A stretch of DNA of 64,000 bases from Bog-473 sp963788125 (GCA_963788125.1 CAWBFN010000001.1:496001-560000); one strand, 5' to 3'; positions 33,362-42,424 are shown, counted from the first letter of the stretch. The notes: a model not told the origin generated them from the letters alone. Numbers and translations are program-made.

Positions 33362-34173
33362 CGTCCGGCCCGCTTCTCTCGGACCATTCGAACGATCTCC
33401 TCAATAGCTGCGGCGACCTCGCCGGGTGACTCCATCGGTTCCATATGGCCCACTCCCTCAAGTACTGACAACGACGCCCCGCCGATGGAGCCGGCCAGCA
33501 GACGGCAGTCCTCGAAAAACGGGTCACCATCGCCGACCACGACTGCGCAGGGCACCGCGACGTGGACCAACCGTTCGGTGAGGTCGAAATGCGTGATCGC
33601 ATTCAGGGTTGCAATGAGCACCGCCTCATCGCACGCGGCGACGTCCGCGATGAACTCCTCGACCTGAGCGACGTGCGTCCGCAGGTAGTCGGCACCGAAG
33701 AGGCCCGGCCCCATGGCTGCAGCCAAGGCCCCCGGTCCCTGGGTCCTCACGAGCTCTCTCAGTTGCAGCGTGGCCTGCTGGTACGACGTCCCTGCCGAGC
33801 TAGTGGTCCCACAGAGGACCAGCCCTCCGACACGCCCCGGCGCTTGGGCGTACAGATGCTGCGCCACCATCCCACCCATGGAATGGCCCACCACTACGGC
33901 CTCAGCGATCCCCGACGACCCGAGTGTGTCGTCGACCTCGGTCGCCAAGTCGGCGAGAGAAAAGGATCCCTCGATCCTTTTCGAAGCGCCGAACCCCGGT
34001 AGATCGAACGCCACCGTCTGGTACGCGTCCCCGAGGCGCTCGACGACGGCCGCCCATACTGCATGTGAGCCGGCGAAGCCGTGGAGAAGCACGACGGGTG
34101 GCCCCTGTCCACGCTGAACGGCATGTAGCCCAACGCCATTTACCGACACCGCACCACCCCATCCCGCTGTCAT
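33358..34173 (-). CDS. Alpha/beta-fold hydrolase
   Basis: 271-residue hydrolase from ATG 34173, which is chosen because it sits at the edge of a palindrome opposite the TetR start; upstream in-frame codons would overlap that divergent gene. Motifs: oxyanion-hole HGFAGSHAVW near residue 33, nucleophile GHSMGGMVAQHLY (Gly-x-Ser-x-Gly) near 99, and GVGHMEPMESPGEV near 247 with the catalytic His. The acid is probably the Asp in VVGDGDPFF. The family covers esterases, C-C hydrolases and epoxide hydrolase relatives. The gene is first in a pair with the LLM monooxygenase. Confidence 0.9.
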   Translation of the reverse strand: MTAGWGGAVSVNGVGLHAVQRGQGPPVVLLHGFAGSHAVWAAVVERLGDAYQTVAFDLPGFGASKRIEGSFSLADLATEVDDTLGSSGIAEAVVVGHSMGGMVAQHLYAQAPGRVGGLVLCGTTSSAGTSYQQATLQLRELVRTQGPGALAAAMGPGLFGADYLRTHVAQVEEFIADVAACDEAVLIATLNAITHFDLTERLVHVAVPCAVVVGDGDPFFEDCRLLAGSIGGASLSVLEGVGHMEPMESPGEVAAAIEEIVRMVREKRAGR

Positions 34174-34193
34174 CTTTCGAGCGCAAGAAAGAT
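34172..34193. promoter_or_regulatory. Candidate TetR operator (perfect 7-bp inverted repeat)
   Basis: ATCTTTC, an eight-base spacer, GAAAGAT. It covers the start codon of the minus-strand hydrolase and lies 26 bases before the GTG start of the TetR gene. Confidence 0.6.
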
Positions 34194-34219
34194 AACACCC
34201 CGGTGTACGCTGCTCGGCA

Positions 34220-34885
34220 GTGCCAAGTACGGCCGGGACAGCGCGCTCCGATGCAGAGACCGACACTCGACCTGGAGCGCTTACCCGCATGCGGTTACTG
34301 GAGGTGGGTGAGAGGCTGTTCGCGACAACGGGCATCGATGCCACCCCGACTCGCCAGATCTGCCGAGAGGCCGGTGTCCACCAGGACGCCATCCACTACC
34401 ACTTCGGAACGAAGGACCGGTTCGTGGCGGCCATCCTCGACGCAGGAATCGACCGAGTCGACCAGCACCTGGCCAGGCGGTTGGCCGAGGCCGAGGTCGA
34501 GGGTTCCCGACGACCGGCGTCGGTCGCCACACTTGCCCGAGCGGTGGTGACAGCCACTACTGACATGTCGGACGAGCCGGGCTTGGGGCGGCATTACCTG
34601 GGATTCCTTACCGCTTTACTTGCGAATCCCCGGCTCCGTCCGCTCGCCACAGGCCGGCCTACATCCTGGGGGCAGCGTATGGTCGATTCGCTCACACCCC
34701 TCACCCCTGAACTGACCGAATCGGAGCGTGTGTACCGTGTGGCGATCACCGGGTTCCTCATAATCCACATGATCGGTATGGATTCGGAGTCACTCGGGCA
34801 ATGGCTCGCGGTGTCCGGTACGCCGTACGACCAGGATCCCCACAGGCTGCTGGTACAGACCCTCGTCCGCGTTCTGTCGGGTTGA
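34220..34885 (+). CDS. TetR/AcrR-family transcriptional regulator
   Basis: 221-residue regulator from GTG 34220. The HTH lies at residues 25-70 (LLEVGERLFATTGIDATPTR, then HQDAIHYHFGTKDRFVAAIL). The C-terminal ligand domain (DEPGLGRHYLGFLTALLANP) resembles TetR_C-type regulators of aromatic or lipid catabolism genes. It is divergent from the hydrolase-LLM operon, and the palindrome at 34172-34193 is a likely shared operator. Confidence 0.9.
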   Translation: MPSTAGTARSDAETDTRPGALTRMRLLEVGERLFATTGIDATPTRQICREAGVHQDAIHYHFGTKDRFVAAILDAGIDRVDQHLARRLAEAEVEGSRRPASVATLARAVVTATTDMSDEPGLGRHYLGFLTALLANPRLRPLATGRPTSWGQRMVDSLTPLTPELTESERVYRVAITGFLIIHMIGMDSESLGQWLAVSGTPYDQDPHRLLVQTLVRVLSG

Positions 34886-35307
34886 GTGGTTCTCCACCCG
34901 AGAGACGGGGCGCAGTGGCCGAGCGAGAGCGGCTGAGCTCGCGGGGAAAAGGCGCGACAGTGGGCCGGGATTCCTATTGCACTCTTGATCACGGAGGGGT
35001 AGGGTCACGCGCGCTGGCCTTCGAAAGTGAGGGTGTGGAGGACGACTTGCGCCGTCCACTGCCCCCGAGAGGGGCGAGAATATGCCTCTTTGCCGCATCC
35101 CGCAGAACTCTGAGGTTGCGCTTTTGGGCGACTCCCCGCCGGTTGACCCCCCGATCAGAGCCGGGGTCGACCGAAGGTGGTGGTGGTGGGCGGCGCAGGC
35201 TCGTCTTCGGGTCCGGACTCGAAGATGCTCATATCTCCGCCGGACCGATGACTGTACTAACGGTGCGGGTCGGCGCTCCTCGTTAGTCCTGTGTAGGGAG
35301 CGACACC
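34886..35307. other. Non-coding gap before the GAF-ANTAR pair
   Basis: 422 bases without a supported gene. It contains a hairpin-forming stretch at 35145-35168 (GACCCC, 12 bases, GGGGTC) and a TTGACC that could be a -35 element, plus a short run of GGT repeats near 35180. Reading frames through it have no family resemblance. Its length suggests a regulated promoter region. Confidence 0.4.
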
Positions 35308-36135
35308 ATGGAAAGCGCCGGAGGGCCTCCGCCCGTTGACAGCGACTCGTTTTCCGAGTTCGCCTTCAGCTTCACTCAGACAGCGCGGACCCTGTTCGCG
35401 GCCGGCGGTGTCACCTCTACTCTGACCAGTGTGGTCGAACTGGCCGTCGCGACGATCGAGGGCTGTGACTACGCCGGCCTCTTCCTGATTGAAGGAAACA
35501 CGGTGGCCACCCCGGTGTACACGGACCCGATCGTCGTCGAAATCGACCGTATCCAGCACACGACCGGCGAGGGTCCCTGCCTCGACGCCATCGCACACCG
35601 TCTGATCTTCTACGCCGACGACCTCGGCCGGGACCTGCGCTGGCTCCACTTCGCTCCGCGAGCGACCGAAGCAGGCGTGCGCTGCGTGCTGGCCCTTCCC
35701 CTCTCGGCCGACGCACAACTGGGCGCCCTCAACCTGTACGCCCGCTACCCCCTGGCCTTCGGCGTCGTCGACCGAGCCAGGGCGGCCATTTTGGTCTCCT
35801 TGGCCAGCCTCGCCCTCTCCGTTGCCCACTCCCACGAGGACGAAGAACGCCGCGCCGCCAATCTCCACGCCGCACTGGCCAGTCGGGAAACCATCGGCGA
35901 GGCGTTGGGGATCCTCATGGAGCGTGAGCGCATCACCGGCCACCAGGCGTTCGACATACTGCGCCGGGCGTCCCAGCACCTCAATATCAAACTCCGAGAG
36001 GTGGCGGAGAACCTGATCGAGACCGGAGAGGATCCTGATACAGGCTTGCCGCACGGCGACCCGCAGATGATTGGCTCGGCACGGAGTCGTGCGGTTTCGC
36101 TACATCGTCCACCACGCGACCGGGAGAGGGGGTGA
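35308..36135 (+). CDS. GAF and ANTAR domain-containing RNA-binding regulator (copy 1)
   Basis: 275-residue putative antiterminator. An N-terminal GAF sensor domain covers about residues 15-170 (TSTLTSVVELAVATIEGCDY, then DPIVVEIDRIQHTTGEGPCL, and VLALPLSADAQLGALNLYAR). A C-terminal ANTAR domain covers residues 190-245 (ALASRETIGEALGILMERER, then QAFDILRRASQHLNIKLREV); ANTAR domains bind RNA hairpins to control transcription termination. A 30-residue tail follows. It is directly followed by a paralogue, with two bases between stop and start. Confidence 0.9.
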   Translation: MESAGGPPPVDSDSFSEFAFSFTQTARTLFAAGGVTSTLTSVVELAVATIEGCDYAGLFLIEGNTVATPVYTDPIVVEIDRIQHTTGEGPCLDAIAHRLIFYADDLGRDLRWLHFAPRATEAGVRCVLALPLSADAQLGALNLYARYPLAFGVVDRARAAILVSLASLALSVAHSHEDEERRAANLHAALASRETIGEALGILMERERITGHQAFDILRRASQHLNIKLREVAENLIETGEDPDTGLPHGDPQMIGSARSRAVSLHRPPRDRERG

Positions 36136-36137
36136 CA

Positions 36138-36908
36138 ATGGAAAGAGCCGCAAGTCAGTCCGCCGTCGACAGAGACTCTCTCGTGGAAGTCACCTTGAGC
36201 GTTACCGAAGCGGCGAAGAATCTATTCTCGGGTGGCAGTGTCAGCGGCACCTTGGCCAGCATTGTCGAAATGGCCGTCACCACTATCGAAAGCAGTGACT
36301 TTGCGGGAATTTTTCTCATCAACGGAAACGCAGTCGCAACCTCGGTGCACACCGATCCCATTGTCGTAGAGATCGACGCATTGCAGCGCCGATACAACGA
36401 GGGGCCGTGCCTCGACGCCATCACCCACCGGCTCACCTTCTACGCCGACGATCTGGGCCGCGACCTTCGTTGGCCGAAATTCGCTCCACACGCGACCGAA
36501 GCGGGGATACGCAGCGTTCTGGCCCTTCCTCTGTCTGTCGATGCACAGCAAGGGGCTCTCAACCTTTATGCTCGCTACCCCGTCGCCTTCGGTGTCGTCG
36601 ACCGGGCCAAAGCAACCATTCTGGCGGCGTTGGCCAGCCTGGCCCTCTCCGTTGCCCACTCCCATGAAGACCAGGAGCGCCGAGACGCCGCGTTCCACTC
36701 CGCCTTGGCCAGTCGAGAGATCATCGGCGAGGCCCTGGGGATTCTCATCGAGCGAGAGCGGATCACCGCAGACCAGGCATTCGACATACTGCGTCGTGCC
36801 TCCAAGCACCTCCACATCAGGCTCGTAGAAGTCGCCCAGAACCTGATCGACACCGGAGAGGACCCCGACACCGGCCAAGAACACCTTCCCATGACCTCCT
36901 CTCCCTAG
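36138..36908 (+). CDS. GAF and ANTAR domain-containing RNA-binding regulator (copy 2)
   Basis: 256-residue paralogue of the preceding gene, sharing most of the GAF (VEMAVTTIESSDFAGIFLIN, EGPCLDAITHRLTFYADDLG) and ANTAR (ALASREIIGEALGILIERER) sequence. ATG 36138 is selected because GAGGGGG lies just upstream and the previous stop is at 36135. The two are clearly a tandem duplication and probably co-transcribed. Differences concentrate at the N-terminus and tail, which might give distinct signals (inference). Direct RNA targets are unknown; ANTAR hairpins should occur in leader RNAs elsewhere in the genome. Confidence 0.9.
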   Translation: MERAASQSAVDRDSLVEVTLSVTEAAKNLFSGGSVSGTLASIVEMAVTTIESSDFAGIFLINGNAVATSVHTDPIVVEIDALQRRYNEGPCLDAITHRLTFYADDLGRDLRWPKFAPHATEAGIRSVLALPLSVDAQQGALNLYARYPVAFGVVDRAKATILAALASLALSVAHSHEDQERRDAAFHSALASREIIGEALGILIERERITADQAFDILRRASKHLHIRLVEVAQNLIDTGEDPDTGQEHLPMTSSP

Positions 36909-37073
36909 GCAGTTGGATACGCACCCCGATGGCCACCGCTGGGCACCCCCAACGCCACCTTCGCGGCGCACGCTGCGATGTAGGTACAAGTCGGGATGGT
37001 GTGGCATGCACACAAGGGACAGTTCCAAGGATGAGGGTGACTCAACCGGGTACTCGCGGACCCCGAGGTCGCA

Positions 37074-37364
37074 ATGACCACCACATGCAAGAACGCTGAA
37101 GGTTGTGTCGCCCTCCTGATCGACGAGACCAACCGGATCCATACGGAGAGCGCCGTCACCCCATGGGGCTACGAGTTGACGACCCAAGTCCATAACATCG
37201 GCATCGTCGTCACCGAGATTTCGAAAACGCTCTTGGTCAATCCTTCCTGGCTGCGCTTTGTCGTCGAGAGTGACGATTTCGAGGCCTGCGTGGCCGACGA
37301 GATCGTTGACTGGTACTTGATCGAAGAGCTCGTCAACACGGACGGAGCACCGCGCGTCGTATGA
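37074..37364 (+). CDS. Hypothetical 96-residue protein
   Basis: Unrecognised soluble protein. ATG 37074 has GAGG about seven bases upstream. The sequence (TTTCKNAEGCVALLIDETNR, TPWGYELTTQVHNIGIVVTE, then FVVESDDFEACVADEIVDWY) is acidic with several aromatic residues and three cysteines, and its codon use is like that of neighbouring genes. A long frame on the opposite strand here is a shadow. A tiny antitoxin-like or metal-binding protein is possible, but there is no evidence for either. Confidence 0.5.
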   Translation: MTTTCKNAEGCVALLIDETNRIHTESAVTPWGYELTTQVHNIGIVVTEISKTLLVNPSWLRFVVESDDFEACVADEIVDWYLIEELVNTDGAPRVV

Positions 37365-38026
37365 GCCATCAGTAGGTTGAACGAGGCGGACTCGGCCACG
37401 GAGCAAATCTGGTCGCCCCAAAAGGGACCAACCGGCTCAGGCCGCCGGCGGGGGAGCGCCCACAGGACCGGGTGCAATCTGAATTGCAATCTGAAGTGCA
37501 ATCTGCATTGCAATCGGTGTGCTGTTTCCGTGAGGCGTCGGGCACATCGTTGCTGAGATAGATCGGGAGCGACACTCCGACCGGTGATCTGGCGATCCGT
37601 TCGGGGTCTCCTCACGCCCCGGCCACCGGGTCGTCGGCGCCGGCCCACCATCCAGGCCCGTCCCCTCCGGGGGGCGGCGAGCTGGCCTGCGGGCCTGGTT
37701 TCGTGCCCTCTCGCGCCTCCGTTTGGGCTGGAGGAGGGCGGCGGTTTTTGCTGGGACCGCAGGCTGGGGGCCACAACAGGCGGTCACGCTGACCACCAAA
37801 ACAGCGTCCGAACAGGAGTTCGAATCGGTGCGCCATGGCGTTTTTTCGGGGTCGCCCGTGCTGCGGCCCAGGCATCACGCCGTGCCTGGCCCGGCCGCGC
37901 CGGATTTCGGCGCGCCACGGCCCACCGGAGCGATCATATGAATAGCATAAGAAAATTGCGTGACATCCATGTTTCGTTCATGCAAGATGACCAGATCACA
38001 GCAGTACGACCACGGGGGTGGAAAGA
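37365..38026. other. Long non-coding region with 12-bp repeats
   Basis: 662 bases without a supported gene, the largest gap here. It holds four 12-bp repeats (37473-37520, entered separately) and a GC-rich hairpin near 37895-37915 (CGCGCCG, five bases, CGGCGCG). The final 100 bases are AT-richer (CATATGAATAGCATAAG near 37934) and probably contain the promoter of the acetate permease. Open frames in it have repeat- or bias-derived translations. Confidence 0.45.
37473..37520. repeat. Four 12-bp tandem repeats
   Basis: Units beginning TGCAATCTGAAT at 37473, 37485, 37497 and 37509, the last degenerate (TGCAATCGGTG). AT-rich relative to surroundings; located in a long intergenic region upstream of the acetate genes. 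Confidence 0.88.
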
Positions 38027-38686
38027 ATGGCCATTGACACGTCTGCGGGCGCCGAACCCTTTGGGGGGGCCGACGTCCGCGCAATCACCATCCAGCCGGT
38101 TGCTGATCCCGCACCGCTCGGCTTGGCGGCCTTCGCCATGACGACGTTCGCGCTCAGCATCTCCAACACCAATGTCTGGGGAGCGGGCGCATTCGCCGCA
38201 CTCGGTCTCGCCCTCGTCTACGGCGGCTTTGCCCAGCTGCTCGCCGGCATGTGGGAGTTCGTGCGCAAGAACACCTTCGGGGCCGTAGCCTTCACCTCCT
38301 ACGGGGCGTTCTGGATCTCCTACTACGTCCTCGTCAAGTTCGTCGTCCCCGGTGTGCCGATCAAGAGCATCCCGGTGATGCTCGGGGTGTTTGCCCTTGG
38401 CTGGACGATCTTCACCGCCTACATGACGGTCGCCTCACTTCGGGTTTCCGCCGCGGTAGCACTGGTGTTCATCCTGCTCACGATTACCTTCGTCCTGCTG
38501 ACCATCGCCAACTTCAATCTCCCCGACCCGGGCATGACCAAGGCCGCCGGCTGGTTCGGCGTTGCCACGGCGGCTGCTGCCTGGTATGCATCTTTTGCCG
38601 GTGTGACGAACGAGACGTTCAAGAAGACCGTCCTCCCGGTCTTTCCGTTGGCCCCCAAGGTGAACTCAGCCGGGCAGCCCAGATAG
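38027..38686 (+). CDS. satP: GPR1/FUN34/YaaH (SatP-like) acetate permease
   Basis: 219-residue, six-helix membrane protein. DPAPLGLAAFAMTTFALSIS near residue 28 is the family signature region. FAQLLAGMWEFVRKNTFGAV and FTSYGAFWISYYVL correspond to the conserved helix 3 and helix 4 region. It would move acetate or succinate with protons. ATG 38027 follows GGAAAG; GTG 38018 is an alternative. It precedes the acetyl-CoA synthetase gene on the same strand by about 60 bases, making a clear acetate uptake-and-activation module. Confidence 0.9.
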   Translation: MAIDTSAGAEPFGGADVRAITIQPVADPAPLGLAAFAMTTFALSISNTNVWGAGAFAALGLALVYGGFAQLLAGMWEFVRKNTFGAVAFTSYGAFWISYYVLVKFVVPGVPIKSIPVMLGVFALGWTIFTAYMTVASLRVSAAVALVFILLTITFVLLTIANFNLPDPGMTKAAGWFGVATAAAAWYASFAGVTNETFKKTVLPVFPLAPKVNSAGQPR

Positions 38687-38747
38687 AGCGAACCCAGATA
38701 GAAAAGGAGTCGGGGGTCCATCAGCGTCGAGCAGGAAGAGGAAGACC

Positions 38748-40745
38748 ATGAGCGTTCCAGTCCCATCGGGCAGCGAGGTGGGCCTCTCCGCCCTCCTCCA
38801 CGAAACGCGGCGGTTCCCCCCACCCCCCGAATTCGCCGCCCAGGCCAACGCCCAGCCCGGTATCTACGAGGAGGCGGCCAAGGATCCGGTGGCTTGGTGG
38901 GCCACGCAGGCCGAGCGCATCACCTGGGACACGCCCTTCGAGCAGGTTCTCCAGTGGGACCTCCCCTTCGCCAAGTGGTTCGTGGGGGGCAAGCTCAATG
39001 CCTCGGTGAACTGTGTCGACCGCCACGTGGCGGCCGGGCGGGGTGACAAGGTCGCCTACCACTGGGTGGGCGAGCCGGAGGGGGACACCCGGACCATCAC
39101 CTACAGCCAGCTGCACGCCATGGTCTGCCAGGCGGCAAACGCCCTGGTCGAGCTCGGGGTGAAGACAGGCGACCGGATCGCCATCTATATGCCGATGATC
39201 CCCGAGACGGTGGTCGCCATGCTGGCCTGCGCCCGGCTCGGGGCAGCCCACTCGGTCATCTTCGGCGGCTTCTCGGCCGAGGCCCTGGCCGGCCGCATCC
39301 TCGATGCCGACGCCCGGATGGTGATCACGGCCGACGGCGGCTACCGCCGAGGAGCGACGGCCGCCTTGAAGGTCAACGTTGACGAAGCCCTGCGGCAGTG
39401 TCCCGACGTCCACAGCGTACTGGTGGTGCGGCGCACCGGACAGGACGTGGCCTGGGAGGAGGGCCGGGACCACTGGTGGCACGACACCGTCGACCGCCAG
39501 GCGATCACCCACGAGCCCGAGTTCTTCGATGCCGAGCAGCCGCTCTACATCATGTACACGAGCGGCACAACGGCCAAGCCGAAGGGCATCCTCCACACCA
39601 CCGGCGGCTATCTGGTCCACTGCGCCACCACTCACCACTACATCTTCGACATCAAACCCGAGACCGACGTCTTCTGGACGGCAGCCGACGTCGGGTGGGT
39701 GACCGGCCACAGTTACATCGTCTATGGTCCCCTGGCCAACGGCACCACCTCGGTCATGTACGAAGGGACCCCGGATTCCGGGGGCCGGGACCGTTGGTGG
39801 CGGATCGTGGAGGACTACAAGGTCTCGATCCTCTATACCGCCCCGACCACCATCCGCACTCTTATGAAGTGGGGTGAAGAGCATCCTGCCGGCCACGACC
39901 TCTCGAGCCTGCGATTGCTCGGCTCGGTGGGCGAGCCCATCAACCCCGAGGCCTGGATCTGGTACCGCAAGAACGTGGGTCGCGAGCGGTGCCCCATCGT
40001 GGACACCTGGTGGCAGACCGAGACCGGGGGCATCCTCATCACGCCCCTCCCGGGCATCACCGCCACCAAGCCCGGGGCAGCCATGACTCCCTTCCCGGGG
40101 ATCTCGGCCGACGTAATCGACAACGAGGGCGCCCCGGTGGGCAACGACGAGGGCGGCTACCTCGTCATCACCGCGCCCTGGCCCGGGATGCTGCGGGGCA
40201 TCTGGGGTGACCCCGATCGTTACCGAGATACGTACTGGTCGCGCTTTCCCGGTAGGTACTTCGCCGGCGACGGGGCAAAAAAGGACGAGGACGGTGACCT
40301 GTGGCTGCTCGGTCGGGTGGACGACGTCATGAACATCTCGGGTCACCGGATCTCGACCACCGAGATCGAGCACGCCCTGGTGGGTGACTCGCGGGTGGCC
40401 GAGGCGGCCGTCGTCGGCGCCTCGGACGCCACGACCGGCCAGGCCATCGTGGCCTTCGTAACCATCAAGGGCGACGCCGCCCAGACTCCAGAAGAGGGAG
40501 AGATCCTGGTCGAGGAGCTCCGGGCGACGGTAGCCCGGACCATCGGGCCGATCGCCAAGCCCCGTCAGATCCTCCTCACACCCGAACTGCCGAAGACCCG
40601 CAGCGGCAAGATCATGCGCCGCCTGCTGCGTGATGTGGCCGAGAACCGCGAGCTAGGCGACGTGACCACCCTGTTGGACCCGACCGTCGTCAACATGATC
40701 GACGAGAAGATGAAGGCGGGAGCCGGTACCGACGACGACGGCTGA
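38748..40745 (+). CDS. acsA: Acetyl-CoA synthetase (AMP-forming)
   Basis: 665-residue cytoplasmic ligase converting acetate, ATP and CoA to acetyl-CoA, the usual length for the family. ANL-superfamily motifs: YTSGTTAKPKGILHTTGGYL (P-loop-like A3) near residue 268, WQTETGG near 422, and the hinge/A10 region KTRSGKIMRRLLRD at the C-terminus with the lysine that is usually acetylated to switch activity off. The N-terminal ACAS segment PVAWWATQAERITWDTPFEQ is typical. ATG 38748 follows AGGAAGAGGAAGACC. It is partnered with the SatP-like permease. Confidence 0.95.
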   Translation: MSVPVPSGSEVGLSALLHETRRFPPPPEFAAQANAQPGIYEEAAKDPVAWWATQAERITWDTPFEQVLQWDLPFAKWFVGGKLNASVNCVDRHVAAGRGDKVAYHWVGEPEGDTRTITYSQLHAMVCQAANALVELGVKTGDRIAIYMPMIPETVVAMLACARLGAAHSVIFGGFSAEALAGRILDADARMVITADGGYRRGATAALKVNVDEALRQCPDVHSVLVVRRTGQDVAWEEGRDHWWHDTVDRQAITHEPEFFDAEQPLYIMYTSGTTAKPKGILHTTGGYLVHCATTHHYIFDIKPETDVFWTAADVGWVTGHSYIVYGPLANGTTSVMYEGTPDSGGRDRWWRIVEDYKVSILYTAPTTIRTLMKWGEEHPAGHDLSSLRLLGSVGEPINPEAWIWYRKNVGRERCPIVDTWWQTETGGILITPLPGITATKPGAAMTPFPGISADVIDNEGAPVGNDEGGYLVITAPWPGMLRGIWGDPDRYRDTYWSRFPGRYFAGDGAKKDEDGDLWLLGRVDDVMNISGHRISTTEIEHALVGDSRVAEAAVVGASDATTGQAIVAFVTIKGDAAQTPEEGEILVEELRATVARTIGPIAKPRQILLTPELPKTRSGKIMRRLLRDVAENRELGDVTTLLDPTVVNMIDEKMKAGAGTDDDG

Positions 40746-40909
40746 GCCCGACCTACCGGCCCCGTGCCGGCCATTCGAGACTCCGAAGGTCTGGGTTCAC
40801 CGTCGGCTGTTTCACGCGTGGTGGCGACATGGTGTTGTGGTGCGCACCAAGGGCCGAATCAGGGGAATGGGTGTAGCGTTCGGCCGAGCCCACTGCGAAC
40901 GGAGACCTA

Positions 40910-41185
40910 ATGGCCGTCCTTGTGAGGATTACCGCTACCGGAATGGACAAGGCGGCCTACGACCAGTCGGCTCCCGGACTGCACGAGTTGGTGAAGAAGC
41001 AGCCAGGCTTCATCATCCACGTCGCCTATCCGACGCCCGGTGGATTCACCGTGAGCGAGATCTGGGAGAACGAGCTACAGCAAGAAACATGGTTCAACGA
41101 ACACGTACGCCCACACCTGCCGGCGGCGCTTTTGGACGCCATGTCGACGGAGTACTTCCACCTTCACGCCGTGGTGCAGCCGTAG
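40910..41185 (+). CDS. Antibiotic biosynthesis monooxygenase (ABM)-like small protein
   Basis: 91-residue protein with the dimeric alpha/beta-barrel pattern of ABM-type proteins: AVLVRITATGMDKAAYDQSA, FIIHVAYPTPGGFTVSEIWE, WFNEHVRPHLPAAL. The family includes small heme- or quinone-modifying monooxygenases, but many members have no known activity. The ATG is preceded by GGAGACCTA. It stands alone between acsA and the GH12-like lipoprotein. Confidence 0.72.
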   Translation: MAVLVRITATGMDKAAYDQSAPGLHELVKKQPGFIIHVAYPTPGGFTVSEIWENELQQETWFNEHVRPHLPAALLDAMSTEYFHLHAVVQP

Positions 41186-41359
41186 TCCGCTGATCCTCTA
41201 AGTGTGAAGCAGGGACAACAATCAGCGGTCTTCGTCTGAGGACGTAGGACAACGTGGGACATTTTGGGACATTTTTGACCGATCTCCGTGCCAGGAGACT
41301 GTCCGAGGCCCCGCTGCCGCTCCCGCCGTTCCAACGTCCTTTGTTACTGTTGTGTCTCG

Positions 41360-42424
41360 ATGAGGCCGATCACCGTTGGCATTGGCGTGTCCATTACCGC
41401 ATTGCTGGTGACGAGCTGCGGGTCTGCGACGCTACAGAAGGCGGCATCGAAAGCAAAGCCCCCCGAGTCGTCAACGACCACCCCCGCTTCGACGACGACG
41501 AATCCGCCACTGCCCGCAACGACCACCCCGGCTCCGACAACGACGAATCGGCCACCCGCGACCAGCGCGACCGCGGTGCCACACACCGCAACCACGGTGC
41601 CACACACCACGACGACGGTGCCACACACCACGACGACCACGACCGCCGCCGCGGCGGCTGCTTCGGCCAACAGCTGCACGAACCCGTCGTTCTCCACCAG
41701 TGATGCTCAGGGATTGGACAACACTGACCCAAACGACGGGTATCAGTACTGGTGGGTCAACAATGACGCATGGAGCGGGTCGGCCGGTCCGCAGACGATG
41801 AACGTGTGCAGCCAGTCGAGTTGGAACGCGGTGTCCGACCAAACCGACAATCAGGGTCAGATCGAGACCTACCCCGACACCGAGTATGACGTCGGCGGTC
41901 GTAACCATCCGTCTACGACCCCCATCTCGGGCTTCTCGTCCATCACATCCACCTTCAGCGAGGCCTACCCCTCGGCTGGTGGCTGGGATGCGGCCTATGA
42001 CCTGTGGACCGACAACTGGACCAATGAGACGATGATCTGGAACCAGTGGGCAGGAGACAATGCCTATTGGGCACAGTGCGCCAACAACGAGGTCAGCGGC
42101 GGTTGCGGCACCGAGCCTGGCGTGGCGCTCACCCTCGGCGGCGTGCCGTACCACTTCCTCGCCAACGGGCCGACCAATGCCAACGGGACTCCCATCCCTT
42201 GCACCGCCGCCAACGAGAGCAAGTGCGAGTACATGTTCTTCCGCGACTCGCAGGTATCGACGGGCTCGGTGGCGATCTTGGCTGCCTGGCAGTGGGAGGT
42301 AGCGAACGGTTACGCCAGTGCGAGCGACGTCCCTACCCAGCTGGAGTACGGCGTCGAGATCTCCTACACCAGCGGTACCGAGACGTTCCCTATGACGGGT
42401 CTGACATTCAGCGTGAGCCCGTAA
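41360..42424 (+). CDS. Secreted lipoprotein with GH12-like glucanase domain
   Basis: 354 residues starting at ATG 41360 with a lipoprotein signal peptide (RPITVGIGVSITALLVTSCG, lipobox LVTSC, Cys at residue 19). Residues 30-100 are a Thr/Pro-rich linker with short imperfect repeats (VPHTTTT). The C-terminal 240 residues resemble glycoside hydrolase family 12: AAYDLWTDNWTNETMIWNQW carries the typical YDxWxxxxxxExMIW nucleophile motif, and VEISYTSGTETFPMTGLTF resembles the second-Glu region. That would make it a cell-surface beta-glucanase, which I infer from motif layout only; other concanavalin-like lectins remain possible. Confidence 0.65.
   Translation: MRPITVGIGVSITALLVTSCGSATLQKAASKAKPPESSTTTPASTTTNPPLPATTTPAPTTTNRPPATSATAVPHTATTVPHTTTTVPHTTTTTTAAAAAASANSCTNPSFSTSDAQGLDNTDPNDGYQYWWVNNDAWSGSAGPQTMNVCSQSSWNAVSDQTDNQGQIETYPDTEYDVGGRNHPSTTPISGFSSITSTFSEAYPSAGGWDAAYDLWTDNWTNETMIWNQWAGDNAYWAQCANNEVSGGCGTEPGVALTLGGVPYHFLANGPTNANGTPIPCTAANESKCEYMFFRDSQVSTGSVAILAAWQWEVANGYASASDVPTQLEYGVEISYTSGTETFPMTGLTFSVSP

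Noticed and set aside
36222..37421. Long minus-strand frame opposite the second GAF-ANTAR gene
   Set aside because: It lies opposite a clear GAF-ANTAR gene, has arginine/valine-rich composition without motifs, and is the usual GC-bias shadow.
37810..37840. tRNA-like GTTCGAATC motif
   Set aside because: Flanking bases do not pair into a T-arm and no acceptor or anticodon stem can be folded around it.
38721..40373. 550-codon minus-strand frame opposite acsA
   Set aside because: Shadow of the acetyl-CoA synthetase gene; no domain and no ribosome-binding site.
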